Shown here one piece after another: positions 34,877-42,825 of a stretch of 64,000 nt of DNA. Source of the stretch: AP-15 sp963700185 (GTDB lineage Bacteria; Pseudomonadota; Alphaproteobacteria; ATCC43930; CGMCC-115725). Within the stretch, counting starts at the first letter, position 1, and every line of letters begins with the position of its first letter. The notes beneath the pieces were generated by a model. That model was not told where the DNA came from, did no database searches, and saw nothing but the letters and a program-made list of their open reading frames with translations. Position numbers and translations under genes: made by a program. Location of the stretch: positions 1 to 64,000 of the forward strand of contig CAVOWP010000014.1 of NCBI GenBank assembly GCA_963700185.1. Reading direction: 5' to 3'.

Positions 34877-35649
34877 GTGAACCTGATTTCTACCGAACAC
34901 GGCCAGTCACTTCAGCTATTTCTCGCCGAGGAAGTAAGGCCGCCTTCGGGTATATATCTTCCTGATTTAATCCGGCAGATTTCTGAAAGGTATGCGTTCG
35001 CTATAGGGCCGCCGAATTACGAGACTGTTATGAAAGAGGGGGCTAAATATAAAGAGGGCCACCTTATGACAGCAGAGCGAACAATTGCCATCGAGGATTT
35101 GGGCTTTTCGTTAATGGTGTTCTTGCTCTAGCCTGGAACACCGACAATTCGGATGTTATTCGAAACGATTTGATTGGATGGGCCATTCAAAAATTGGCCA
35201 TGCGTGAGCCTCGCACAAAGCTGCCAAGGAAGTTTGTCAGCTCGATCGTTGTTGAGTTCGATGCGGAACTTGGTAGGGCATTGAGGGCATTTGACGAACT
35301 TCAGGAAGGCTTCGTTTCAGCGATCAAGCAGATATACGGTATGAATCCCGAGATCAACGCCTCAAGGATCGCTCTAGCTGGCGACCCGACCAAACTACCT
35401 GCGGGGACTACATTCGAGTTCACGGTAGAGCGGCGGGTTGGTCGCCCATTCTCAGAAAACTTGCTATTTCTCTTCGGCGACGCTGCCGACTACATCGCAT
35501 TTGGACTTTCTCAAAGCCTTCGAACGGCGGTTATTGGTCGGCAGCTAAAGAACCCGTTAGGACACTCGCCGCCTCAGCTTGAGGACACCTCGTGGCGCAT
35601 TAGCACAGCACCCGCATCCGGATGCGCTGTCCCGGTGGCTGCAGCATAA
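34877..35649 (+). pseudogene. Unrecognised AT-rich gene, one frameshift
   Basis: Two adjoining frames look like one gene of about 256 residues. The first begins at GTG 34877 (MNLISTEHGQSLQLFLAEEV) and runs through RTIAIEDLGF. The second picks up as VNGVLALAWNTDNSDVIRND, then GWAIQKLAMREPRTKLPRK, and ends at 35649. One base in the CTTTTCGTT tract near 35112 separates them. Base composition and codon use (many A/T-ending codons) differ from the GC-rich neighbours, suggesting recent acquisition. No domain is recognised. The stop lies 3 bases before the pyrB ATG, although the last 30 residues may not be original. Confidence 0.5.
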
Positions 35650-35652
35650 GCA

Positions 35653-36666
35653 ATGCCCACCGCCCTTGAAGGCCCACAGCGCTCTCCTTATAGTGCGGAA
35701 CTCATGCAGGGAGCTGCCCGCAAGACGGTATTCCGGCACCGTCATCTGCTCGGTATCGAAGGCCTGTCGCCCGAGGACATAAAGCATGTCCTCGATGTGG
35801 CCGACGGCTATGTCGAGCTGAACCGACAGGCCGAGAAGAAGCGCAGCTTGTTGCGCGGACGCACGATCATCAATTGTTTCTTCGAAAACTCGACACGCAC
35901 CCGCACCTCATTCGAGGTTGCCGGTAAGCGGCTCGGCGGCGACGTGATCAACATGTCAGTCGCGGCGAGCTCGATGCACAAGGGCGAGACCCTGATCGAC
36001 ACGGCGATGACGTTGAACGCGATGCACCCCGACGTGCTGATCGTCCGCCATCCCGAATCGGGCGCGGTTCAGCTGCTTTCCGAGAAACTGGACTGCGCCG
36101 TCATCAATGCCGGCGACGGCAGCCACGAGCACCCGACCCAGGCATTGCTCGACGCCTTGACGATTCGCCGGCGCAAGGGCCGCCTCGGCGGCCTCGCCGT
36201 CGCGATCTGCGGCGACGTGCTGCACAGCCGAGTCGCGCGCTCGAACATCGCGCTGTTGAACACGATGGGGGCGCGCGTCCGGGTCGTCGCGCCACGCACC
36301 CTGCTGCCGGCCGAGATCGAACGGCTCGGCGTCGAGGTATTTCACGACATGACCCGGGGGCTTGCCGAGGTCGACATCGTGATGATGCTGCGGCTGCAGA
36401 GCGAGCGCATGCACGGCGCGTTCGTGCCGTCGACCCGTGAATATTTTCACTTCTTCGGGCTCGATTACGACAAATTGCGCGCGGCCAAACCCGATGCGCT
36501 GATCATGCATCCGGGACCGATGAACCGCGGCGTCGAGATCGGCAGCGAGGTCGCCGACGACATCGACCGCAGCCTGATCCGGCAACAGGTCGAGATGGGG
36601 GTTGCGGTCCGCATGGCCTGCCTCGAAATCCTGACCCGCGATCTCGGCAATGGCCCTCCGGTGTGA
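35653..36666 (+). CDS. pyrB: Aspartate carbamoyltransferase catalytic subunit
   Basis: A 337-residue enzyme transferring the carbamoyl group to aspartate in pyrimidine synthesis. The carbamoyl-phosphate site is FFENSTRTRTSFEVAGKRLG. SMHKGETLIDTAMTLNAMHP holds the mobile Ser/Lys loop, and NAGDGSHEHPTQALLDALTI and the aspartate-binding MMLRLQSERM / LIMHPGPMNRGVEI follow. The ATG at 35653 adds about 17 residues before a second candidate at 35704; either may be used. Its stop overlaps the pyrC-like start, typical for ATCase complexes that need a pseudo-dihydroorotase partner. No regulatory pyrI is seen. Confidence 0.96.
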   Translation: MPTALEGPQRSPYSAELMQGAARKTVFRHRHLLGIEGLSPEDIKHVLDVADGYVELNRQAEKKRSLLRGRTIINCFFENSTRTRTSFEVAGKRLGGDVINMSVAASSMHKGETLIDTAMTLNAMHPDVLIVRHPESGAVQLLSEKLDCAVINAGDGSHEHPTQALLDALTIRRRKGRLGGLAVAICGDVLHSRVARSNIALLNTMGARVRVVAPRTLLPAEIERLGVEVFHDMTRGLAEVDIVMMLRLQSERMHGAFVPSTREYFHFFGLDYDKLRAAKPDALIMHPGPMNRGVEIGSEVADDIDRSLIRQQVEMGVAVRMACLEILTRDLGNGPPV

Positions 36667-37952
36667 TGGGCCGGCTGCTGCTCCGCCGCGCTCGATTGCT
36701 CGACCCGCAAAGCGGGCTCGACGCTTGCGGCGATCTGCTGGTCGAAGGCGACCGCATCGCCGCGGTCGGCGGCGACCTCTCGGCGCCCGGGTGCGGTGCC
36801 GAGATCGTGCAAGCCGACGGGCTGTGCCTCGCGCCCGGGCTCGTCGACATGCGCGTCCAGTTGCGCGAGCCCGGCGCCGAACACATGGAATTGATCGAGA
36901 CCGCCGGCCGGGCCGCCGCCGCCGGCGGGGTCACGACGATGGTCGCCTTGCCAAACACCGACCCGCCGGTCGACGATGTCTCGGTTGTCGAGTTCCTCGC
37001 CCGCCGGGCACGCGAGGTCAAGCTCGCCAAGATTTACACCTATGCCGCAGCGACCAAGGCGATGGCCGGTCGTGATCTGACCGAAATGGGCCTCCTCTCG
37101 GCGAATGGCGCGCTCGGCTTCACCGACGGGGTGAAGGCAGTGGCCGACGCGCTCGTCATGCGGCGGGTTCTCGCCTATGCCCGAACCTTCGATCTCCTAG
37201 TATTGCAGCATCCTGAAGAGCCGAGCCTCGCCCGCGCCGGAGAGGTCAACGAAGGCGAAACCGCCACGCGGCTGGGGCTCCCCGCGATCACGCCGATGGC
37301 CGAAGTCATCATGATCGAGCGCGATCTGAGGCTGGTCGAGATCACGGGCACCCGGTATCACGTCGCCCACATTTCGACCGCCGCCGGGGTCGAGGCGGTG
37401 CGGCGGGCCAAGGCGCAGGGGTTGCCCGTGACCTGCGATACCGCCCCGCCCTATTTCGCGCTGAACGAGACGGCGATCGGCGACTACCGCACCTTTGCCA
37501 AGCTCTCCCCGCCATTGCGCAGCGAATGGGACCGGAGGGCGGTGGTCGATGGCTTGCGTGACGGCACGATCGACGCGATCGCCAGCGATCATGCGCCCTG
37601 GGACCAGGATTCGAAGCGGCTGCCCTTCAGCTCGGCGGCCTACGGGATCGTCGGGCTCGAGACGTTGCTGCCGCTTTCGCTCGAGCTCTATCACAACGGC
37701 CATCTCGGCCTCCTCGAGCTGGTCCGGCGCCTGACCGCGAACCCGGCCCGTATTCTGCGTCTGCCGGTCGGAAGGCTGGCACTCGGCGCGCCGGCCGATC
37801 TCGTTCTTTTCGACCCGGATCTGCCGTGGCGCATCTCCACCGACGATTTCCGCTCGAAATCGAAGAATGCGCCGTTCGACGGACGCCCGGTGCAGGGCCG
37901 GGTGCGGCGCACGATTGTCGACGGCCGCACGATCTTTCGGGCCGAGAGTTAG
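36663..37952 (+). CDS. Dihydroorotase-like protein, probably PyrX (non-catalytic)
   Basis: A 429-residue type I dihydroorotase homologue. The family motif DxHxHLREPG is here VDMRVQLREPG, so both first-shell metal histidines are missing. Other residues persist, for example AAAAGGVTTMVALPNTDPP, VAHISTAAGV and ASDHAPWDQDSKRLPF. Loss of HxH with retained fold matches the pseudo-dihydroorotase (PyrC', PyrX) that some bacteria need only to assemble the ATCase dodecamer. The overlap with pyrB (stop/start ATG at 36663) fits a stoichiometric complex. If so, an active dihydroorotase must lie elsewhere. Annotation as simple pyrC would be misleading. Confidence 0.85.
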   Translation: MMGRLLLRRARLLDPQSGLDACGDLLVEGDRIAAVGGDLSAPGCGAEIVQADGLCLAPGLVDMRVQLREPGAEHMELIETAGRAAAAGGVTTMVALPNTDPPVDDVSVVEFLARRAREVKLAKIYTYAAATKAMAGRDLTEMGLLSANGALGFTDGVKAVADALVMRRVLAYARTFDLLVLQHPEEPSLARAGEVNEGETATRLGLPAITPMAEVIMIERDLRLVEITGTRYHVAHISTAAGVEAVRRAKAQGLPVTCDTAPPYFALNETAIGDYRTFAKLSPPLRSEWDRRAVVDGLRDGTIDAIASDHAPWDQDSKRLPFSSAAYGIVGLETLLPLSLELYHNGHLGLLELVRRLTANPARILRLPVGRLALGAPADLVLFDPDLPWRISTDDFRSKSKNAPFDGRPVQGRVRRTIVDGRTIFRAES

Positions 37953-37966
37953 GTGCCGTCGAGCTA

Positions 37967-38108
37967 CCCTCACCCACCCAGCGCTTCGCGCCGGGTCCCC
38001 CCTCTCCCGCACTGCAGGAGAGGGGCTTTCATCCTCGGCGGCAAACAGCCCCTCTCCCGCAGTGCGGGAGAGGGAGGGGCCCGGCGCGAAGCGCCGGGAG
38101 GGTGAGGG
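37967..38108. repeat. Large inverted REP-type repeat before plsY
   Basis: The sequence from 37967 (CCCTCACCCACCCAGCGCTT) reappears as its complement at the other end (ending in CCGGGAGGGTGAGGG at 38108). Each half also holds its own small palindrome around CTCTCCCGCA/TGCGGGAGAG. The whole could fold into a long stem or cruciform. It occupies the pyrC-plsY gap completely and ends one base before the first conserved plsY codon. Elements of this type are interspersed in many alphaproteobacterial genomes. Confidence 0.8.
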
Positions 38109-38109
38109 C

Positions 38110-38691
38110 ATTCCCTTCCTCGCCGCCATACTTGGATATCTCCTCGGCTCGATCCCGTTCGGGCTGTTGCTGACCCGGCTCGCCGGCCATGGCGACATCC
38201 GCCAGATCGGCTCCGGCAATATCGGCGCCACCAATGTCCTGCGCACCGGCAGCAAGGGGCTCGCGGCGCTGACCTTGCTGCTCGATCTGGCGAAGGGCGC
38301 GGCCGCCGTGGTGATTGCGCAACGCTGGGGGCACACCGCCGCGCTGGCCGCGGCGGGATGCGCCATCCTCGGCCATATGTTTCCGGTCTGGCTCGGCTTT
38401 CGCGGCGGCAAGGGGCTCGCCACCGCGCTCGGCGTCCTGATCCCGCTCGCCTGGCCGGTGGCGCTGGTCACGACGCTCCTGTGGATGTCCACCGCTCTCT
38501 TGTTCCATTATTCCTCGCTTGCCGCGCTGGTCGCCACGGTCGCCGCCGTCGTGCTCGCCGCAATCGTGGCCGACAAGGCGACGGCGCTGCTGATCGCCGG
38601 TATCGCCTTGTTAATCATCGCGCGGCACCATGCGAATATCCGCCGGCTGCTGGCTGGCACGGAGAGCCGGATCTCTCTCGGTAAAAGCTGA
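38110..38691 (+). CDS. plsY: Glycerol-3-phosphate acyltransferase PlsY
   Basis: An integral membrane acyltransferase that acylates glycerol-3-phosphate from acyl-phosphate, the first step of phospholipid synthesis. Motif 1 is GSIPFGLLLTRLAGHGDIRQ then GSGNIGATNVLRTG; motif 2 has GHMFPVWLGFRGGKGLATAL. A later hydrophobic region ends in ARHHANIRRLLAGTESRI. The N-terminus is a problem: conserved sequence begins IPFLAAILGYLLGS at 38110, but there is no ATG, GTG or TTG in frame between the pyrC-like gene and that point. ATT at 38110, behind GGAGGG, is given as the start. The adjacent REP repeat may have replaced the original start. Confidence 0.85.
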   Translation: MPFLAAILGYLLGSIPFGLLLTRLAGHGDIRQIGSGNIGATNVLRTGSKGLAALTLLLDLAKGAAAVVIAQRWGHTAALAAAGCAILGHMFPVWLGFRGGKGLATALGVLIPLAWPVALVTTLLWMSTALLFHYSSLAALVATVAAVVLAAIVADKATALLIAGIALLIIARHHANIRRLLAGTESRISLGKS

Positions 38692-38699
38692 GGCACGCA

Positions 38700-39824
38700 C
38701 TGGCCGCACGCGAACTCGATCCGCAGGAGCGCCTCGACTGGCTGCGGTTGTGCCGCACCGAGACCATCGGCCCGGTCAGCTTTTACGCGCTGTTGCGCCG
38801 CTTCGGTTCCGCCCGCGCAGCGCTGGAAATGGTCCCGCAGCTGGCGCGGCGCGGCGAGCGCTCCAAGACCGTGACTCCGGTCACCCGCACTGACGCCGAA
38901 GCCGAATTCGCCGCACTGCAGCGTATTGGGGCGCGGCTCGTCTGCTGGGGCGAGCCGACTTACCCGAGCGGGCTCGCGGCAATCGATGACGCGCCGCCGA
39001 TTCTGACCGTGATCGGGCGGGCGGAGTTGCTGCGCAGCCCGATCGTGGCGGTGGTCGGGGCGCGCAACGCCTCGGCCATTGGACGGCGCTTCTGCCGCGA
39101 CCTCGCCGCCGCGCTCGGACAGGGCGGCATCGTCGTCGTTTCGGGCCTAGCGCGCGGCATCGATGCCGCAGCACATCTGGGCGCGCTCGAGACCGGCAGC
39201 GTTGCTGTCGTCGCCGGCGGCGTCGATGTCGTCTACCCCGAAGAAAACCGCGGGCTGCACGAGGCATTGGCGGGCCAGGGCGCGATCGTCGCCGAATTGC
39301 CGATCGGAACCGAGCCTCAGGCGAGGCATTTCCCGCGCCGCAACCGGCTGATTTCGGGGATGGCTCTCGGGGTTGTCGTGGTCGAGGCGGCGGCGCGCTC
39401 CGGTTCGCTGATCACCGCCCAATTCGCGCTCGAACAAGGCCGGGACGTCTTTGCGGTGCCCGGTTCCCCGCTCGATCCGCGCTGCCGCGGCTCGAACGAT
39501 CTGCTGCGGCATGGCGCGATCCTGACCGAGGGTGCCGAGGATGTGCTGGCGCAGCTCGGACCGCAGCTGACACACCCGGCCCCGCCGCACCCGCGTCCAT
39601 CGCTTGCCGTGATGGGTTGGCCGGCCGCCATAACACAGGCGGCGGTCGCAGATGACGCCGCGCTCGAACTGATTACCGAGAGATTGGGGCCGACCCCGGT
39701 CGCGGTTGACGAACTGGTGCGCCAATGCCACTTGTCAGCCGCCGCGGTGGCGACTCTCCTGCTCGAGCTGGAACTCGCCGGCCGGGTCGAACGCCACCCC
39801 GGCAACCTCGTTTCCTTGCGCTGA
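38700..39824 (+). CDS. dprA: DNA-processing protein DprA
   Basis: A protein of about 374 residues that protects incoming single-stranded DNA and loads RecA during natural transformation. An N-terminal SAM-like segment (ELDPQERLDWLRLCRTETIG) is followed by the Rossmann fold: IVAVVGARNASAIGRRFCRD, GGIVVVSGLARGIDAAAHLG, GSVAVVAGGVDVVYPEENRG, HFPRRNRLISGMALGVVVVE and ARSGSLITAQFALEQGRDVF. The C-terminal winged helix (DELVRQCHLSAAAVATLLLE) is present. Homology extends upstream of the first TTG (38748) to a CTG at 38700, which is used here; no ATG or GTG exists in that stretch, so initiation is uncertain. It follows plsY by 8 bases. Confidence 0.92.
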   Translation: MAARELDPQERLDWLRLCRTETIGPVSFYALLRRFGSARAALEMVPQLARRGERSKTVTPVTRTDAEAEFAALQRIGARLVCWGEPTYPSGLAAIDDAPPILTVIGRAELLRSPIVAVVGARNASAIGRRFCRDLAAALGQGGIVVVSGLARGIDAAAHLGALETGSVAVVAGGVDVVYPEENRGLHEALAGQGAIVAELPIGTEPQARHFPRRNRLISGMALGVVVVEAAARSGSLITAQFALEQGRDVFAVPGSPLDPRCRGSNDLLRHGAILTEGAEDVLAQLGPQLTHPAPPHPRPSLAVMGWPAAITQAAVADDAALELITERLGPTPVAVDELVRQCHLSAAAVATLLLELELAGRVERHPGNLVSLR

Positions 39825-39898
39825 ATATTTGCGTCGCTTTGATTGCGCACCCACTTAAGCTGTCCCGCAGGGGCGACCTTGCGCCATAGAGCCGATTT

Positions 39899-42610
39899 AT
39901 GAAAGTCGTCGTCGTCGAATCGCCCGCCAAGGCGAAGACCATCAACAAGTATCTGGGCAGCGACTACAAGGTCGTCGCCAGCTACGGCCATGTCCGCGAT
40001 CTTCCGGCGAAGGATGGCTCGGTTCTGCCGGATGCGGATTTTGCGATGTCGTGGGAGGTCGACGGCAAGTCCGAAAAGCATCTGAAGACGATCCTCGAAG
40101 CGGTGCGCGGCGCCGACCGCCTGTTCCTCGCAACCGACCCCGACCGCGAGGGCGAGGCAATTTCGTGGCACGTGAGCGAGGTGCTCGGTTCCCGCCGCGG
40201 GCTGAAGCATCTCGACATCAAGCGTGTCGTCTTTAACGAGGTGACCAAGAACGCGGTGCTCGACGCGTTCACCCGCCCTCGCGAGATCGACCGCGAGCTG
40301 GTCGAGGCCTACCTCGCCCGTCGGGCGCTCGATTACCTCGTCGGCTTCACCCTGTCGCCGGTGCTGTGGCGCAAGCTTCCGGGCAGCCGCTCGGCGGGGC
40401 GCGTGCAGTCCGTCGCGCTGCGCCTGATCTGCGAGCGGGAATCCGAGATCGAGGCCTTCAAGTCCCGCGAATACTGGACGATAGAGGTCGAGTTCAAGAC
40501 AGAAGCCGGCCAAACCTTTACCGCGCGGCTGACCCATCTCGACGGCAAGCGCCTCGAGCAATTCGATCTCGACAGCGAGACCAAGGCGCGGGCCGCGGCC
40601 GACGCGATCCTGCGAGCGTCCGGTTTTACGGTCGCCGAGATCGACAGCCGGCAGGTCCGACGCAACCCGTTCCCGCCCTTTACGACCTCGACATTACAGC
40701 AGGAGGCGTCCCGCAAGCTCGGCCTGTCCGCCAACCGGACGATGCAGATCGCTCAGCGGCTCTACGAGGGCATCGAGCTCGCCGGCGAGACGGTAGGATT
40801 GATAACGTATATGCGGACGGACGGCGTCGCGATCTCGGCCGAGGCGATTGCCGCGGCCCGCCAGCTGATCGGCGGCGAGTTCGGACCACGCTACCTGCCG
40901 GACGCGCCGCGGGTTTATCGCAGCCCCGCCAAGAACGCGCAGGAAGCGCACGAAGCGATCCGGCCCACCGATCTGACGCGCAAGCCCGCCGACGTCGCCG
41001 CCCACCTCGACCGCGACCAGCTCCGGCTCTATGAGCTGATCTGGAAACGGACGGTGGCGAGCCAGATGGCATCGGCGCTCCTCGAGCAGGTCGCCGTCGA
41101 CATCGCCGACGCGGCCGGGCGGCTCCGCCTGCGCGCGAATGGCTCTGTCGTCCTGTTCGACGGCTTTCTCACGCTCTACCAGGAGGACCGCGACGACACC
41201 CCCGACGAGGAGGGTGAAGGCGGGCGGCTGCCGGCGATGCGCAAGGCCGAGCGCCTGGCGCGCGACAAGGTTACCCCGAGCCAGCACTTCACGCAGCCGC
41301 CGCCGCGCTATACCGAAGCCAGTCTCGTCAAGAAACTCGAAGAGCTCGGCATCGGCCGCCCCTCGACCTACGCCTCGATCTTGCAGGTTCTGCAGGACCG
41401 CGACTACGTCCGGTTCGAAAAGCGGCGGTTTGTTCCGGAGGACCGGGGGCGCCTGGTCACCGCATTTCTGACGAACTTCTTCGAGCGCTATGTCGAGTAC
41501 AATTTTACCGCCGACCTCGAAAACCAGCTCGACGAGATTTCCGGCGGACGCATCGATTGGAAGGAGGTGCTGCGGAACTTCTGGCGGGATTTCTCGGCCG
41601 CGATCGACGGCACCAAGGAATTGACGATCAGCCAGGTGTTGACGGCTCTCGACGAGGCGCTCGGGCCACACTTTTTCCCCAATGGCGATTCCGGGCACGA
41701 CCCGCGCCTCTGCCCCGTTTGCGGCGCCGGCAGGCTCAGCCTCAAGCTCGGCAAGTTCGGCGCCTTCATCGGCTGCTCCAATTACCCGAATTGCCGCTTT
41801 ACGAGGCCGCTCGCGGTGGAGAGCGACGCCGAGGCCGCCACACCTCCCGAAACAGCGCTTGGCACGGATCCCGGGACCGGCCTGGCGGTCACGCTGAAGA
41901 AGGGGCCTTATGGCCACTATGTGCAGCTCGGCGAAGGCAACGGCGAGTTCAAGCCCAAGCGGGTCGCCCTGCCCCGCTCCTTAAAGCCGGCCGAAATCGA
42001 TCTCGAGACCGCGTTGCGGCTGCTCGCGTTGCCGCGCGAGCTCGGCCGCCACCCCGAAACCGGCGATGCGATCGTCGCCGGCATCGGCCGGTTCGGCGCG
42101 TACATCAAGCACGGAACGACCTACAAATCGCTCGGCGCCGACGACGACGTCCTGACAATCGGGCTGAACCGCGCCGTCGTGCTGCTGGCCGAACCGTCTT
42201 CCACGCAGCGCCGCGGGCCGCAGCTGCTCCGCGAAGTCGGGGCCCACCCCAAAGGCGGCACCGTCGGCCTCTATCGGGGACGCTACGGCCCCTATGTCAG
42301 CCATGACGGCGTGATCGCGTCGCTGCCGCGCAATGCCAATCCCGACACCTTCTCCCTCGCCGAGGCATTGCCGCTCCTCGCCGCGCAGCGCGACAAAGGC
42401 AAGACACGAGGACGCAAGACCGCTAAATCCGCCTCGGCAAAATCCGCCCCAGCAAAGGCCGCAAAGAATGGCGCTACAACTGCGGTGTCCAAAAAAATGA
42501 AAACGCCGAAAAAGCCCGGGGCCGCCAAAAAAAGCACCGCAATACAGACCGGCGCCAGTCGATCGGCTGCGAAGGCACCACGAGCTCGATCCGGGCCGGC
42601 GGCCCGATGA
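39899..42610 (+). CDS. topA: DNA topoisomerase I
   Basis: A 903-residue type IA topoisomerase that relaxes negative supercoils. The TOPRIM domain (1-140) starts MKVVVVESPAKAKTINKYLG and holds the metal residues in LATDPDREGEA (Asp80, Asp82, Glu84). The active-site Tyr304 is in GLITYMRTDG. A zinc finger begins with CPVC at 605 and continues with GCSNYPNC. Additional C-terminal repeats KKGPYGHYVQLG and YRGRYGPYVSHDG follow, and the protein ends in a long Lys/Ala-rich tail (about 830-903), typical of alphaproteobacteria. It follows dprA after 74 bases. Confidence 0.97.
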   Translation: MKVVVVESPAKAKTINKYLGSDYKVVASYGHVRDLPAKDGSVLPDADFAMSWEVDGKSEKHLKTILEAVRGADRLFLATDPDREGEAISWHVSEVLGSRRGLKHLDIKRVVFNEVTKNAVLDAFTRPREIDRELVEAYLARRALDYLVGFTLSPVLWRKLPGSRSAGRVQSVALRLICERESEIEAFKSREYWTIEVEFKTEAGQTFTARLTHLDGKRLEQFDLDSETKARAAADAILRASGFTVAEIDSRQVRRNPFPPFTTSTLQQEASRKLGLSANRTMQIAQRLYEGIELAGETVGLITYMRTDGVAISAEAIAAARQLIGGEFGPRYLPDAPRVYRSPAKNAQEAHEAIRPTDLTRKPADVAAHLDRDQLRLYELIWKRTVASQMASALLEQVAVDIADAAGRLRLRANGSVVLFDGFLTLYQEDRDDTPDEEGEGGRLPAMRKAERLARDKVTPSQHFTQPPPRYTEASLVKKLEELGIGRPSTYASILQVLQDRDYVRFEKRRFVPEDRGRLVTAFLTNFFERYVEYNFTADLENQLDEISGGRIDWKEVLRNFWRDFSAAIDGTKELTISQVLTALDEALGPHFFPNGDSGHDPRLCPVCGAGRLSLKLGKFGAFIGCSNYPNCRFTRPLAVESDAEAATPPETALGTDPGTGLAVTLKKGPYGHYVQLGEGNGEFKPKRVALPRSLKPAEIDLETALRLLALPRELGRHPETGDAIVAGIGRFGAYIKHGTTYKSLGADDDVLTIGLNRAVVLLAEPSSTQRRGPQLLREVGAHPKGGTVGLYRGRYGPYVSHDGVIASLPRNANPDTFSLAEALPLLAAQRDKGKTRGRKTAKSASAKSAPAKAAKNGATTAVSKKMKTPKKPGAAKKSTAIQTGASRSAAKAPRARSGPAAR

Positions 42611-42660
42611 GTGGACACGAAGAAATCGCGCTTGAAATGCAATCAGCAAATCTTCCCTCG

Positions 42661-42786
42661 CTTTCCTGGCGAAAGCCGGGATCCATTCCTCCACCACTCG
42701 GAACTTCATGAAGTAATCGCAATGCCTTGCCAGCGGGGGTGGGCTCGTGCGGCGGAACGATGGGCCCCGGCTTTCGCCGGGGAAGC
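42661..42786. repeat. Inverted repeat pair between topA and rnr
   Basis: TTTCCTGGCGAAAGCCGGG (from 42662) is matched in inverted orientation by CCCCGGCTTTCGCCGGGGA near 42765-42784, with about 16 of 19 positions pairing. The intervening 80 bases have no gene. This is another interspersed repeat, different in sequence from the one before plsY. Confidence 0.65.
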
Positions 42787-42825
42787 GTATAGACTAGCGA
42801 TGGATTTTTCTTTCGCACGCTCTGA

